Shown in pieces: positions 1 to 8,468 of a stretch of DNA of 56,665 nucleotides. The stretch's first letter is position 1, and each line of letters opens with the position of its first letter. Made by a program: the position numbers and the translations under genes. The notes under the pieces are model-generated. The model worked only from the letters and a program-made list of their open reading frames with translations, was not told the DNA's origin and did not search any database. Source of the stretch: CAZCQG01 sp964500775. Its GTDB lineage: Bacteria; Campylobacterota; Campylobacteria; Campylobacterales; CAZCQG01. The stretch lies in NCBI GenBank assembly GCA_964500775.1, contig CAZCQG010000013.1:1-56665 (forward strand). Reading direction: 5' to 3'.

Positions 1-821
1 TAGACTTCATCCCCTTTGACGAACAACTCTACGCCGAAGATTCCTCTGCCGCCGAGTTTTCCTACCACTTTTTCGGCGATAGATTTTGCTTTCTTGAGCG
101 CTTTTTTGCTCATCTCCATCGGTTGCCACGAGAAGATGTAGTCGCCGTCCTTTTGGATATGTCCGATGGGTTCGCAGAATGTGATCGTTTCGCCGTTGTT
201 GATGGTGAGCAGGGTGATTTCGTAGTCAAAATTGATAAACTCTTCGACGATAAGCTCACTCGCATCCCCTCTAGCTTCTTTGGCTTTTTCAAAAGAAGTC
301 GTGATCTCCTCTTCGCATTTGCAGATGCTCTGCCCGTGTCCCGAGCTAGACATTACCGGCTTTATCACGCAGGGGAATCCCATCTCTTTTGCCGCCGCTT
401 CAAGTTGTTTGAGCGTTTTGACGAATTTATAGCCGCTAGTCTTCACGCCGCACTCCAACGCGGCAAACTCGCGGATTCCTTTGCGATTCATAGTCAGGCT
501 CACTGCTTTAGCATTTGGAATCACGGTAAATCCTAGCTTCTCGGCGGCAAAAAGGGCATCGATATTGATCGCCTCGACCTCGGGGAGGATGTAGGTGGGC
601 TTCTCTTTTTTGATGATTTTTAAGAGTTCGGTCTTATTTTTCATATCCACCGCATAGCTTCGATTTGCCACGAGATGGGCGGGTGCGTTTTCATACTTAT
701 CCACCGCGACCACCTCGATTCCCATCCGCATAGCTTCGATAGCCACCTCTTTTCCCAATTCCCCCGAGCCTAGTAAGAGTATCTTGATACTCTCTTTTTT
801 GAGCGGCGTGGTAAATGTCAT
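1..821 (-). CDS. purT: PurT, formate-dependent phosphoribosylglycinamide formyltransferase (partial)
   Basis: Reading the minus strand from ATG 821 gives an ATP-grasp protein beginning MTFTTPLKKESIKILLLGSG, with the Rossmann-like start LLGSGELGKEVAIEAMRMG, then VIKPVMSSSGHGQS, the ATP-grasp lid region of PurT. The enzyme uses formate and ATP to formylate GAR in purine synthesis, without folate. About 273 residues are present out of roughly 390 usual for the family. The C-terminal third lies beyond the left edge. The start is supported by AAGGGA about 5 bases upstream; an in-frame ATG at 836 is possible but has no clear ribosome binding site. Identification is from family knowledge of the motif order. 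Confidence 0.9.
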   Translation of the reverse strand, partial: MTFTTPLKKESIKILLLGSGELGKEVAIEAMRMGIEVVAVDKYENAPAHLVANRSYAVDMKNKTELLKIIKKEKPTYILPEVEAINIDALFAAEKLGFTVIPNAKAVSLTMNRKGIREFAALECGVKTSGYKFVKTLKQLEAAAKEMGFPCVIKPVMSSSGHGQSICKCEEEITTSFEKAKEARGDASELIVEEFINFDYEITLLTINNGETITFCEPIGHIQKDGDYIFSWQPMEMSKKALKKAKSIAEKVVGKLGGRGIFGVELFVKGDEV

Positions 822-945
822 CGTACATCCCTTCATAATAACTTGCCTAGATTCTACCTTAAAGTAAGTGAAAAAATATTACGGTTTAAAAACGTTGTTG
901 AAATTTGATACAATGCAGTGATTGCTAGAAAAAAGGATATTTGCC

Positions 946-1221
946 TTGAAATTTATCTACAGGCTACACTCCGTCGAACGGATGTTTGAGCGTGACATAG
1001 CGGAAGAGGAGATAGAATCGGTCGTCAAAAGCGGTGAGATTATCGAAAGCTATTTGGATGATAAACCGTATCCCTCTTTCTTGGTTTTTGCCAAGGTACG
1101 AAATAGACCTTTGCACGTAGTCTATGCCAAAGATGACAACGGCGATATTATCGTGATAACCGTCTATGAGCCGAGCGCGAAACGGTGGGAAAATGACTTT
1201 ATGACAAGAAAGGAGATATGA
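946..1221 (+). CDS. DUF4258 family small protein (toxin-like)
   Basis: A 91-aa protein beginning KFIYRLHSVERMFERDI, followed by EEEIESVVKSGEII and a C-terminal beta-rich part ending ITVYEPSAKRW. This is the DUF4258 pattern (HSxxRMxxRxI, then VYEP), a RelE-like fold often paired with a YgiT zinc-finger protein. I chose TTG 946 because AAAAGGA lies at 931-937. A -10-like TACAAT at 909-914 would start the transcript near 921, giving a short normal leader. The alternative TTG 922 would have no leader. It overlaps the next gene in ATGA form, so the two are translationally coupled. Toxin activity is inferred from family context only. Confidence 0.75.
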   Translation: MKFIYRLHSVERMFERDIAEEEIESVVKSGEIIESYLDDKPYPSFLVFAKVRNRPLHVVYAKDDNGDIIVITVYEPSAKRWENDFMTRKEI

Positions 1222-1451
1222 TGCGGTGCATAATTTGCAAGCACGGCGATACCGATTTGGGAGTTACTACGGTGACTTTGGAAAAAGGCGGGGCAACGAT
1301 TGTTTTTAAAAACGTCCCTGCCCATATTTGCCAAAATTGCGGTGAAAAATACGTAGATGATGCAATCGTAAAAGAGCTATTGAAACAAGCCGAAGAGATA
1401 TACAAAAGCGGCGCGCAGGTCGATATTCGGGATTATACGTTAGCGGCGTAA
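1218..1451 (+). CDS. YgiT-type zinc finger protein (antitoxin-like)
   Basis: A 77-aa protein with two CxxC pairs, RCIICKHG near residue 5 and HICQNCGEK near residue 38. This is the N-terminal zinc-binding module seen in MqsA/YgiT antitoxins. The DNA-binding HTH part of MqsA is absent, as in the many short YgiT proteins next to DUF4258 genes. The start is ATG 1218, overlapping the stop of the DUF4258 gene, with AGGAG just upstream. Its 3' end overlaps the 3' end of the convergent molybdoenzyme gene by 12 bases. The pair probably acts as a type II toxin-antitoxin-like module; the targets are unknown. Confidence 0.75.
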   Translation: MMRCIICKHGDTDLGVTTVTLEKGGATIVFKNVPAHICQNCGEKYVDDAIVKELLKQAEEIYKSGAQVDIRDYTLAA

Positions 1452-3521
1452 AGCCTCTTCCTCCTGCACTATCTCCACCTCTAGTGCTTTAAATCGCGTC
1501 GTTTTCGTCAGCGCGTCCCCTTCTTCGCCGAAGAGATAGTTGATACGGCTTTTTGCGAAGTGGAAGGTGGTGAAGCAGATTCCTTTTTTGAGGCGTTTGG
1601 ATTCTTTGAGGGTCAAAGGAGCCGATTGACCATACGCGCTTTTGAGGATTGCTTTTTTCTCCATATCGAGGTGCTTGGCATCTTCGTGGCTCACTTCTAG
1701 GATGTCTTCGCCGTAGTTTTCGGTGAGCTTGCTTGATCTTGAGCTTTGGGTAGCGTTGTTGTATTGGGAGATGATGCGTCCGGTGACTAGGGTGAGCGTA
1801 GGCTCTTCTTTTTTCAATAGCGATAAAACAAATCCTCGCATTTCGTAGCGTTTGTAGCGTAAACGACCTTTAGCGTCTTCGGTATGAAAGTTCTCCTCAT
1901 ACAATCTTTTTGTCCCCGCCTCGTCCACGGGCCATTGCATACCGTTAGGGTTTTCTTCGAGATTCTCATAACTCGCTCCCGCATAGCGTGCGGTAACGGT
2001 GCGCGTCTCGTCCCAGAGCGCTTCTTGGGAGCTATATCCCCAGTCTATGTCCATATTTTTCAAAATGAGATCCAGCACTTCCCAGTCATCGGGTAGTTCA
2101 GAATCTACAAGCGGACGGGTGAGTTGTAAACGGCGCTCGGCATTGACGTAGACCCCCTTTTTTTCGTATTGGGATTTTACGGCAAAAAGTATGTCCGCTT
2201 CTTTGGTGATCTCGGCTTCCATTACTTCGAGGACGGCGAGAAATTCGAGATTTTGAAAACTTTGCCGTATCTTGTTCTGATTTGCGTGGATATGAAAAAG
2301 ATCCTCCCCGAGATTGACGAGTGCTTTGAGATTCCCCGCATCGATCGCGTCGCACGCTTCGACGCTTTTTAGCCCCTCTTTTTGCGGCGTGACGTAGTCG
2401 GGCAGGTAGTTTGGCATGCACCCGACATCGCACGCCCCTTGGACGTTGTTTTGTCCGCGCAGAGGCATAAGTCCTTCCCCCTCTTTGCCTATATGCCCCG
2501 TGATAAGGGCGAGATTCGCCAAAGCGCTGACGCTATAACTCCCATCAAGATGCTCGCTCACCCCTAGACCCCAAAGGATGAGCGATTTGCTTAGTGCATA
2601 GATTCTCGCACATTCGCGCACTTGGAGGGCGAGATGCTCGTACCCTTTGAGGTGTAAAAATATCTCAGGATCACTATAAGGATCGCTCAAAATCGCCGCT
2701 TTATACTCCTCGAAACCGTGTACTCTTTTCTCGATGAAACGACCGTTATAGAGGTGCTCTTCGAGTATTACCCGTGCCATACAGTTTAGAAAGAGGAGAT
2801 TTGCTTCGGGAGGAAGGGTGATTTGGAAGTTCGCTTTTTTGCTAAGCTGTATTTCGCGCACGTCTACGACGCAGAGCGACGCCCCTTTTTTGAGCGCATC
2901 GAGAATCCTATTGGCGATTATCGGATGGGCTTCGGTGGTGTTTGAGCCTATCACCATGATAAATTCGCTCTCCAAAATATCGTCATACGGATTTGCCGCT
3001 GCCCCTTCTCCTAGCGCGTGTTTGAGACCGTTTAGGCTCGGAGAGTGACAGACCCTTGCGCAGTTGTCTATGTGCGGAGAACCGATTCCTTGTCTGATAA
3101 ATTTTTGAAAAAAGTAGCCGTTTTCGCAGCTCGTCCTCGCTCCGCCGATTCCCATAATCGATTCTGCACCGTATTTTTGTCGTATCTCTTGGAGTTTTGC
3201 CGCGGCGAGTTTTGCGGCGAGGGGGTACTCTATCTCGTAAAAGTTCGCATCAAAATTTTTGAGCCTTTTTTTCCCGAGAATCCCCGAAAATAACGGAGCG
3301 TTTTTCTCTAAAAAACTCTTTTTGACGCGGCATCTTTTGAGTCTCTCTTCGGAGTAGAGGAATTCAAATCCCTCCTTCCCTTTTATGCAAAGTTTACCCC
3401 TATTGACCTTACCCTCTTTTTTGGGTTTTACGGAGTGGATTTTCTCTTTGATAATATGCGCTTCTATCTCGCACCCTACGCCGCAGTATGTGCATACGCT
3501 CGGGATTATCTTGCTATTCAT
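1440..3521 (-). CDS. Formate dehydrogenase-type molybdopterin oxidoreductase
   Basis: A 693-aa protein with an N-terminal [4Fe-4S] motif (C10, C13, C17, C45: CTYCGVGC then GKLCIKG), the FdhF-like catalytic loop NCARVCHSPS with Cys near 158 as molybdenum ligand, and a C-terminal molydopterin-dinucleotide domain (LVTGRIISQYNNATQSSRSS). The ligand position has Cys where many formate dehydrogenases have selenocysteine. There is no Tat signal and no N-terminal ferredoxin or NADH-dehydrogenase-like domain, so the protein is probably cytoplasmic. No electron-transfer subunits, accessory genes or membrane subunit are adjacent. Formate is the likely substrate by family resemblance; assimilatory nitrate reductase-like use cannot be excluded. 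It is convergent with the YgiT gene. Confidence 0.8.
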   Translation of the reverse strand: MNSKIIPSVCTYCGVGCEIEAHIIKEKIHSVKPKKEGKVNRGKLCIKGKEGFEFLYSEERLKRCRVKKSFLEKNAPLFSGILGKKRLKNFDANFYEIEYPLAAKLAAAKLQEIRQKYGAESIMGIGGARTSCENGYFFQKFIRQGIGSPHIDNCARVCHSPSLNGLKHALGEGAAANPYDDILESEFIMVIGSNTTEAHPIIANRILDALKKGASLCVVDVREIQLSKKANFQITLPPEANLLFLNCMARVILEEHLYNGRFIEKRVHGFEEYKAAILSDPYSDPEIFLHLKGYEHLALQVRECARIYALSKSLILWGLGVSEHLDGSYSVSALANLALITGHIGKEGEGLMPLRGQNNVQGACDVGCMPNYLPDYVTPQKEGLKSVEACDAIDAGNLKALVNLGEDLFHIHANQNKIRQSFQNLEFLAVLEVMEAEITKEADILFAVKSQYEKKGVYVNAERRLQLTRPLVDSELPDDWEVLDLILKNMDIDWGYSSQEALWDETRTVTARYAGASYENLEENPNGMQWPVDEAGTKRLYEENFHTEDAKGRLRYKRYEMRGFVLSLLKKEEPTLTLVTGRIISQYNNATQSSRSSKLTENYGEDILEVSHEDAKHLDMEKKAILKSAYGQSAPLTLKESKRLKKGICFTTFHFAKSRINYLFGEEGDALTKTTRFKALEVEIVQEEEALRR

Positions 3522-3608
3522 CCGCCCCTCGAAAAGAAGAATTTTATTCGTAATGTAACAATATTTTTCTTATTTTGCGGAGGGGAGCGGATTTTAATTC
3601 CAAAAGAG

Positions 3609-3614
3609 TATAAT
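3609..3614 (+). promoter_or_regulatory. -10 element upstream of the chemosensory operon
   Basis: TATAAT stands in the 169-base gap between the divergent molybdoenzyme and PAS genes, about 77 bases before the PAS start. No convincing TTGACA lies 17 bases upstream, which is common in Campylobacterota, where -35 boxes are weak. No sigma-54 (GG-N10-GC) or sigma-28 match was evident. The rest of the gap is AT-rich without other visible features. Confidence 0.45.
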
Positions 3615-3690
3615 TTTCCCAATTTCAAGAAAAAGTCACTTTTTATTTTACAAGGAACAGAATCTATGGTTCGCTCAAGAGGGGGAAGAC

Positions 3691-4083
3691 GTGGTGCTTA
3701 AAGACGACGGAGAGGCGCTCTATGAAGACCTATATCTCATATCCGAAACCGACGCGAAAGGAATCATCACCTATGCAAGCGATTCTTTTTGCAGGGTAGC
3801 GGGATATGAGCGAAAGGAGCTTGTAGGGCAGCCGCATAATATCGTGCGGCATCAAGATATGCCCAAAGAGGCATTCAAAAGGCTTTGGGAAGAGGCGCAG
3901 GCAAAAGGTTTTTGGACGGGTATCGTGAAAAACGCGAGGAAAGACGGCGGATTTTATTGGGTACTTGCCACGGTGCTCCGTAGGGTGGATAAAAACGGCA
4001 ACGTAAGCTATGTATCTATCAGAACAAAACCTTCGCGTGAAGAGATACGTAAAGCACAAGAGCTTTATGCGACTTGGAAATAA
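3691..4083 (+). CDS. PAS-domain redox/energy sensor (Aer/CetB-like)
   Basis: A 130-aa single PAS domain. The stretch SETDAKGIITYASDSFCRVAGY, followed by NIVRHQDMPKEAF, FWTGIVKNARKDGGFYW and VSIRTKPSREE, is very close to the FAD-binding PAS of the aerotaxis receptor Aer. Family knowledge therefore suggests FAD binding and redox sensing. It has no signalling domain of its own. The next gene encodes a receptor without any sensor domain, so the two probably work as a split receptor like CetB/CetA of Campylobacter jejuni. The start is GTG 3691 with GGGGGA upstream; GTG 3694 is equally possible. Confidence 0.85.
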   Translation: MVLKDDGEALYEDLYLISETDAKGIITYASDSFCRVAGYERKELVGQPHNIVRHQDMPKEAFKRLWEEAQAKGFWTGIVKNARKDGGFYWVLATVLRRVDKNGNVSYVSIRTKPSREEIRKAQELYATWK

Positions 4084-4107
4084 ACTCTTTAAAAGGGAAA
4101 CGTCAGC

Positions 4108-6012
4108 ATGGCATTAATCAAAAAAAATCATCTTACGGTCGTCTCCTCGCCGAGAATCGAGAGTAAAAACAGCATAACCGGAGTAGAGAGAAGGAGAGCG
4201 AGAGCGCTCACTAGGGCGAGACAGATGAGTGAGAGCATAAACGTCATAGCTTCCAGTCTACTAGAAAACGCTCAAGAAAACGTGAGCGCAATCGAAGAGC
4301 TAAAAAGCTCTATGGAGCAAATAGCGACTGCCGCCGAAGAGAATAGCGGTGCAAGCGAGCAAGCGCTAAAAAGCGTCAATGAGATAGCTCAAAATATCGA
4401 CAAAATGACAAGGACGATAGAGGGGGCGATAGAGAGCACTTTGTCCGCAGGAGAGCTTATCACCGTATCGGTCTCTTCGATAAACAGCACGGTTTTGGAG
4501 ATGGTGAGTTCGGCGCGAGTGGCAAAAAACAGCTCCGATAAAAGCGAGGAGCTAAAGATTCGCTCTCAAAACATCGGGGAGGCGGTAGGGTTTATCGCTA
4601 AAATCGCCGATCAAACGAATCTTTTGGCACTCAATGCCGCCATAGAAGCAAGCAGGGCAAAAGAGCACGGAAAAGGGTTTGCGGTGGTAGCCGAAGAGAC
4701 AAGGGCTTTGGCAGGAAGTAGTGAGAATAATGCGAAATTCATCGCCGAACTCGTGAAGCATACCCAAGGAAGTATCGACAAGACATTGCGCTCAATCGCA
4801 AATACCGCCGAGGTGATAGAGGCGACGGGAGAAGAGGGGAGAAGTCTTAGTAATAAACTCGAAGAACTTTTAAAGATCACGAGCTATTCGGTCGAAGCGG
4901 CAAGAAACGCAAGCCTCTTTACCGAAGAGCTTTTGAGACTTAGCAAAGGGATAAATGAAGGGAGCAAGAGTATCGTGGGTGCTTCCTCAAATATTGCTTG
5001 TTCAGTCGAAACGACGCTTACGAGTATAGATATGCAAGCAAGCGCTCTAGCACGGACCCAAGAGGACATCAAGGAGTTAAGCGATCTAAGCGAAGACCTA
5101 AGATACGCTCCGGATACCGAAGAATCCGCCGAAGAGATAGCTATCAGTGCGGATGCCCTCTCTAGCTCTGCCGAAGAGATACAAAAATCGATGGAGGCGG
5201 TGACAAAAGCACTCAACGACATCGAAAATTCGGGCAAGACTACCAACGATAATGCTTTGAAAAACAAAAGAAACGTCGAATCGGCGATCTTGACCTCAAA
5301 AGACATCGATGCCTTAGTAGAGATTATCAGGAGAAATTTCGACATCTTGAAAGCCTCGTTTTCTCAAGTCAAAAACACCCTAGAGTCGATAAGAAATAAT
5401 CTCCAAGTCTCTTTTCTTGAAGGGAATAAGGCAAAAGACGAGCTTTACGCGGTAAAAAAAGAATCCAAAAGCATCGAAAAAACGGTGAGAAATATCGCAA
5501 ACTCGATCATACAGCTTAATATGCTAGCTATTAGCGGCAGTATCGAAGCCGCACGAGCAGGAGAGGCGGGGAGAGGTTTTTCGGTAGTGAGCGGGGATAT
5601 AAGAAATTTGGCGCAAGAGAGTGAACTCAATGTCGAGAAGATAAGCGACATCATCGAGGGGATGAATGAGGATATTGAAAGCATCAACGTCGATTGGACA
5701 AGGCTTCTTGAAAGACAAGAGGGTGAAAAAGTGAAAATCGAGCGCTTGATAAAAGAGGTAGAAGGTATCACCTCCGAACTTATCGATATTTTGGAGCGCT
5801 ATCAAGGGGTAAAGGCGATAAACGATCGAAATACCGAAGGGCTAGAACACGCATACAAAGGGGTCGGGGAGATACAAAGCGCTATCGAGCTTTCTGCCCT
5901 AAACGCAATGGAATCCGCAAAAGCAAGCGGGCTCATCATCGAGACTATTGAAAATATGCTTGGTGAGATAGAAGAGTTGGCAGTGATGGCGGATGAGCTA
6001 AGGCAAGGATAA
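4108..6012 (+). CDS. Soluble methyl-accepting chemotaxis protein with two signalling hairpins
   Basis: A 634-aa, almost wholly alpha-helical coiled-coil protein without transmembrane segments, HAMP or ligand domain. It contains two MCP hairpin tips. The first, at about residues 162-202, is canonical (IADQTNLLALNAAIEAS, then GKGFAVVAEETRALA). The second, at about 460-505, is diverged at the tip itself (IIQLNMLAISGSIEAARAG) but keeps GRGFSVVSGDIRNLA. It presumably nucleates cytoplasmic arrays with CheA and the following CheW protein, taking its signal from the PAS protein encoded just before it. The duplication makes it about twice the size of one signalling domain. Start ATG 4108; stop 4 bases before the CheW gene. 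Confidence 0.88.
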   Translation: MALIKKNHLTVVSSPRIESKNSITGVERRRARALTRARQMSESINVIASSLLENAQENVSAIEELKSSMEQIATAAEENSGASEQALKSVNEIAQNIDKMTRTIEGAIESTLSAGELITVSVSSINSTVLEMVSSARVAKNSSDKSEELKIRSQNIGEAVGFIAKIADQTNLLALNAAIEASRAKEHGKGFAVVAEETRALAGSSENNAKFIAELVKHTQGSIDKTLRSIANTAEVIEATGEEGRSLSNKLEELLKITSYSVEAARNASLFTEELLRLSKGINEGSKSIVGASSNIACSVETTLTSIDMQASALARTQEDIKELSDLSEDLRYAPDTEESAEEIAISADALSSSAEEIQKSMEAVTKALNDIENSGKTTNDNALKNKRNVESAILTSKDIDALVEIIRRNFDILKASFSQVKNTLESIRNNLQVSFLEGNKAKDELYAVKKESKSIEKTVRNIANSIIQLNMLAISGSIEAARAGEAGRGFSVVSGDIRNLAQESELNVEKISDIIEGMNEDIESINVDWTRLLERQEGEKVKIERLIKEVEGITSELIDILERYQGVKAINDRNTEGLEHAYKGVGEIQSAIELSALNAMESAKASGLIIETIENMLGEIEELAVMADELRQG

Positions 6013-6015
6013 AGG

Positions 6016-7413
6016 GTGCTTTTTAGCGAAGGATTAGGTTTTTGGATAGAAGGGGCGGAGTATGCCCTTGATAATGATGCGATTGAGAAAATACTCGACG
6101 TACCGAAGATAACCCCCCTCCCTTTTTGCGATCCTCGTGTCGCAGGCATCGCTACGATAGAAGGGGATGTCGTAACGGTTATAGATATGCATAGAGTGCT
6201 CTCTAGGGGTGTCGATGCAATAGACGCTCCGCAACAAGGATCAAAAATACTCGTCGTTGCCGTAGCGGGGAGTAGTTATGCGCTCATAGCGGACGGAGTG
6301 TCGGGTGCTTTTAGGATTCGTTCCGAAGAAGTGAAGTGTATTAAAGACGAAGGGTCTCGAACTTTTTTAATCGGAATCCTTCAAGAGGAGGAGAAAGCTA
6401 TAGGGCTTTTGGATTTAGATACGCTCATAAACACCCTAAGAACAGAATCTGCACCCAAAAAAGAGATACAAGAACCTCGCACCGTAGCAAAAAAAGGGGA
6501 GGTGTCGGAGCAAAAAGAGGGGTATCTTTTTTTTATGCTCGGAGGTGAAACCTACGGAGTGAAAAGCGATATTTTAAAAGAGGTCGTCCGCTACCCCCAA
6601 AATATCACGAAAATAGAGATTTCCGCACAAGCGGTTTTCGAGATGATGGTTTTGCGCAAAGAGACCGTAGCGATAGTCGATTGTGCGAGACTTTTTGACA
6701 AACAAACCGTTCTCACCGAAGAGAGTAGGGTAATAATCCTTGAATACGAGGGTCGAAATGTAGGATTTTTAGTCGACAAGGTCACCGATATTAAAGAGAT
6801 TCCTATGGATGCGATAGAGGATTTTCCCGATAATTTTCACGCCGACAAGCTCAAAGGGGTGTATAGGGACGCAAAATATTTTGCCTCTATCGTGAGCGAA
6901 GAGTTTTTTTGCGCATACGCATCGAAGGTTTCGACGTTAGCCTATTCGTTGCGCGCGGATACAAAGGAAGTTACCGAAATAAATTCAAGTCAAAAAGAGT
7001 TTGCGCTTTTTGAAATCTTTGGACAAGAATACGGAATCAACACGGAGGGAATCCGAGAGGTACTATCCTATCATCCACCCAAACCCATCCCTTTTGTCAC
7101 GAATAAGATTGCAGGGATTATCAATGTACGAGGAGAGGTGATTCCCGTACTTGCTCTATTTGAGAGCTTTGGTGATACAAAGCAAGAGGATGAGCAGGCA
7201 AAAATAGCGGTCTGCGAGTTTGAAGGTGAGCGAGTCGGGATAGTCGTCCATAGCGCTAGAGAGATGGTGCGCGTGGATGAAAATGACGTAAAAGAGGTGC
7301 GGGGAGATTCGAAGATAGAGGGTGTCATTTTGCTCGAAAAAGGGATGCGAAACGTACCGATTCTCTGTTTGGAAAAGATTTTAAAAGACGTAAAAGGGGC
7401 AATAAGAGGATGA
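6016..7413 (+). CDS. Triple CheW-domain scaffold protein
   Basis: A 465-aa protein made of three CheW-like domains at about residues 5-145, 165-310 and 330-465. Each shows the hallmark order: hydrophobic strand, VxxIxxVP-like loop, then GIxxxxGxVxxVIDM or similar (for example AGIATIEGDVVTVIDM and AGIINVRGEVIPVLAL). CheW couples receptors to CheA; a tandem version would bridge several partners in an array. The start is GTG 6016, 3 bases after the receptor stop. The gene overlaps cheB by 4 bases. It is much longer than ordinary CheW (about 160 aa), and the middle domain is the most diverged. Confidence 0.88.
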   Translation: MLFSEGLGFWIEGAEYALDNDAIEKILDVPKITPLPFCDPRVAGIATIEGDVVTVIDMHRVLSRGVDAIDAPQQGSKILVVAVAGSSYALIADGVSGAFRIRSEEVKCIKDEGSRTFLIGILQEEEKAIGLLDLDTLINTLRTESAPKKEIQEPRTVAKKGEVSEQKEGYLFFMLGGETYGVKSDILKEVVRYPQNITKIEISAQAVFEMMVLRKETVAIVDCARLFDKQTVLTEESRVIILEYEGRNVGFLVDKVTDIKEIPMDAIEDFPDNFHADKLKGVYRDAKYFASIVSEEFFCAYASKVSTLAYSLRADTKEVTEINSSQKEFALFEIFGQEYGINTEGIREVLSYHPPKPIPFVTNKIAGIINVRGEVIPVLALFESFGDTKQEDEQAKIAVCEFEGERVGIVVHSAREMVRVDENDVKEVRGDSKIEGVILLEKGMRNVPILCLEKILKDVKGAIRG

Positions 7414-8468
7414 AAAACGTACTGGTAGTCGATGATAGCGCGCTTGTGAGGAAGCAGCTTACCAATCTTTTGCAAGCGGAAGGGTATATCGTGGAGAGCG
7501 CTAGAAACGGAGAAGATGCCGTCGCAAAAGCGCTAGAAAAAGATTATGACGTTATTACGATGGACGTGAATATGCCCTTGCTTGACGGACTAGGCGCGTT
7601 AGAGCGGATAATGGAGAAGAATCCCACCCCGGTCATTATGGTCAGCTCGCTTACTACTAAAGATGCCCCGATGACGTTTGATGCGTTGAGCTTGGGTGCG
7701 GTCGATTATGTAGCAAAACCCGGATCATTTGACATCGGAGTGAAAGAGAGCGGAGAGGATTTGTTAAAAAAAGTGCGTGCCGCCGCGCGTATCCCAAAAA
7801 GAAAACTTGAGAGCAGAAGATGGGGTCTGCCGGTATATCTTAAAAATAAAGAAGAGCGATTTGACAGAATTAATTCCGCCATACAAACCCCCAATATCGA
7901 AAATATCCTCCTCATAGGGGCAAGTACGGGAGGACCTTCGCTTATCGAAGAGATATGTGCCTCTTTGCCCGAAGATCTCTCCTATCCCGTGTGCGTCGTC
8001 CAACATATGCCCGAAAAATTTACGGGTGCGTTTGCGGAGCGGCTCAATAGGGCAAGTAAGGTGACGGTCAAAGAGAGCGAACACAATGAGATGCTTTTGC
8101 CCGGCGTAGTCTATATCGCAAAAGGGGGAACACATATCCGTTTTTCCAAAAAAGTCTCGGGAAAAATAGTCATCAGACACGGTGAGGCGAGCGCGAATAG
8201 ATTCTTTACGCCGAGCGTGGACGAGATGTTTTTTAGTGCGCTAGAGGTGTTTGAGGGGCGAAAGATATTCGCGGTGGAGTTAACGGGCATAGGGGATGAC
8301 GGTGCGGACGGGATGGTGGCGATAAAAAATGCGGGCGGCTACACCATAGCAGAATCCGAAGAGAGCGCTACGGTATACGGGATGCCTAAAGAGGCGTACC
8401 TAAGAGGCGGTGCATCCGAAGTGCTCCCGTTTCAAAAAATAGTGCAAAAGATAAAAAGCTTTAGATGA
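7410..8468 (+). CDS. cheB: CheB, chemotaxis protein-glutamate methylesterase with receiver
   Basis: A 352-aa protein with an N-terminal receiver (VVDDSALVRK, phosphoacceptor D52 in MDVNMP, then VSSLTT and the lysine in VAKPGSF) and a C-terminal methylesterase with the catalytic triad: S172 in GASTGG, H199 in VVQHMPEKF and D297 in GIGDDGADGM. It removes methyl groups from receptor glutamates and deamidates glutamines; CheA phosphorylates the receiver. Well-studied Campylobacter and Helicobacter CheB proteins lack a receiver, so this version suggests a different origin. It starts inside the ATGA overlap with the CheW gene and overlaps cheR by 4 bases. Confidence 0.95.
   Translation: MKNVLVVDDSALVRKQLTNLLQAEGYIVESARNGEDAVAKALEKDYDVITMDVNMPLLDGLGALERIMEKNPTPVIMVSSLTTKDAPMTFDALSLGAVDYVAKPGSFDIGVKESGEDLLKKVRAAARIPKRKLESRRWGLPVYLKNKEERFDRINSAIQTPNIENILLIGASTGGPSLIEEICASLPEDLSYPVCVVQHMPEKFTGAFAERLNRASKVTVKESEHNEMLLPGVVYIAKGGTHIRFSKKVSGKIVIRHGEASANRFFTPSVDEMFFSALEVFEGRKIFAVELTGIGDDGADGMVAIKNAGGYTIAESEESATVYGMPKEAYLRGGASEVLPFQKIVQKIKSFR

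Noticed and set aside
123..536. 137-aa plus-strand open frame at the left edge
   Set aside because: Antisense to purT, whose protein motifs are clear.
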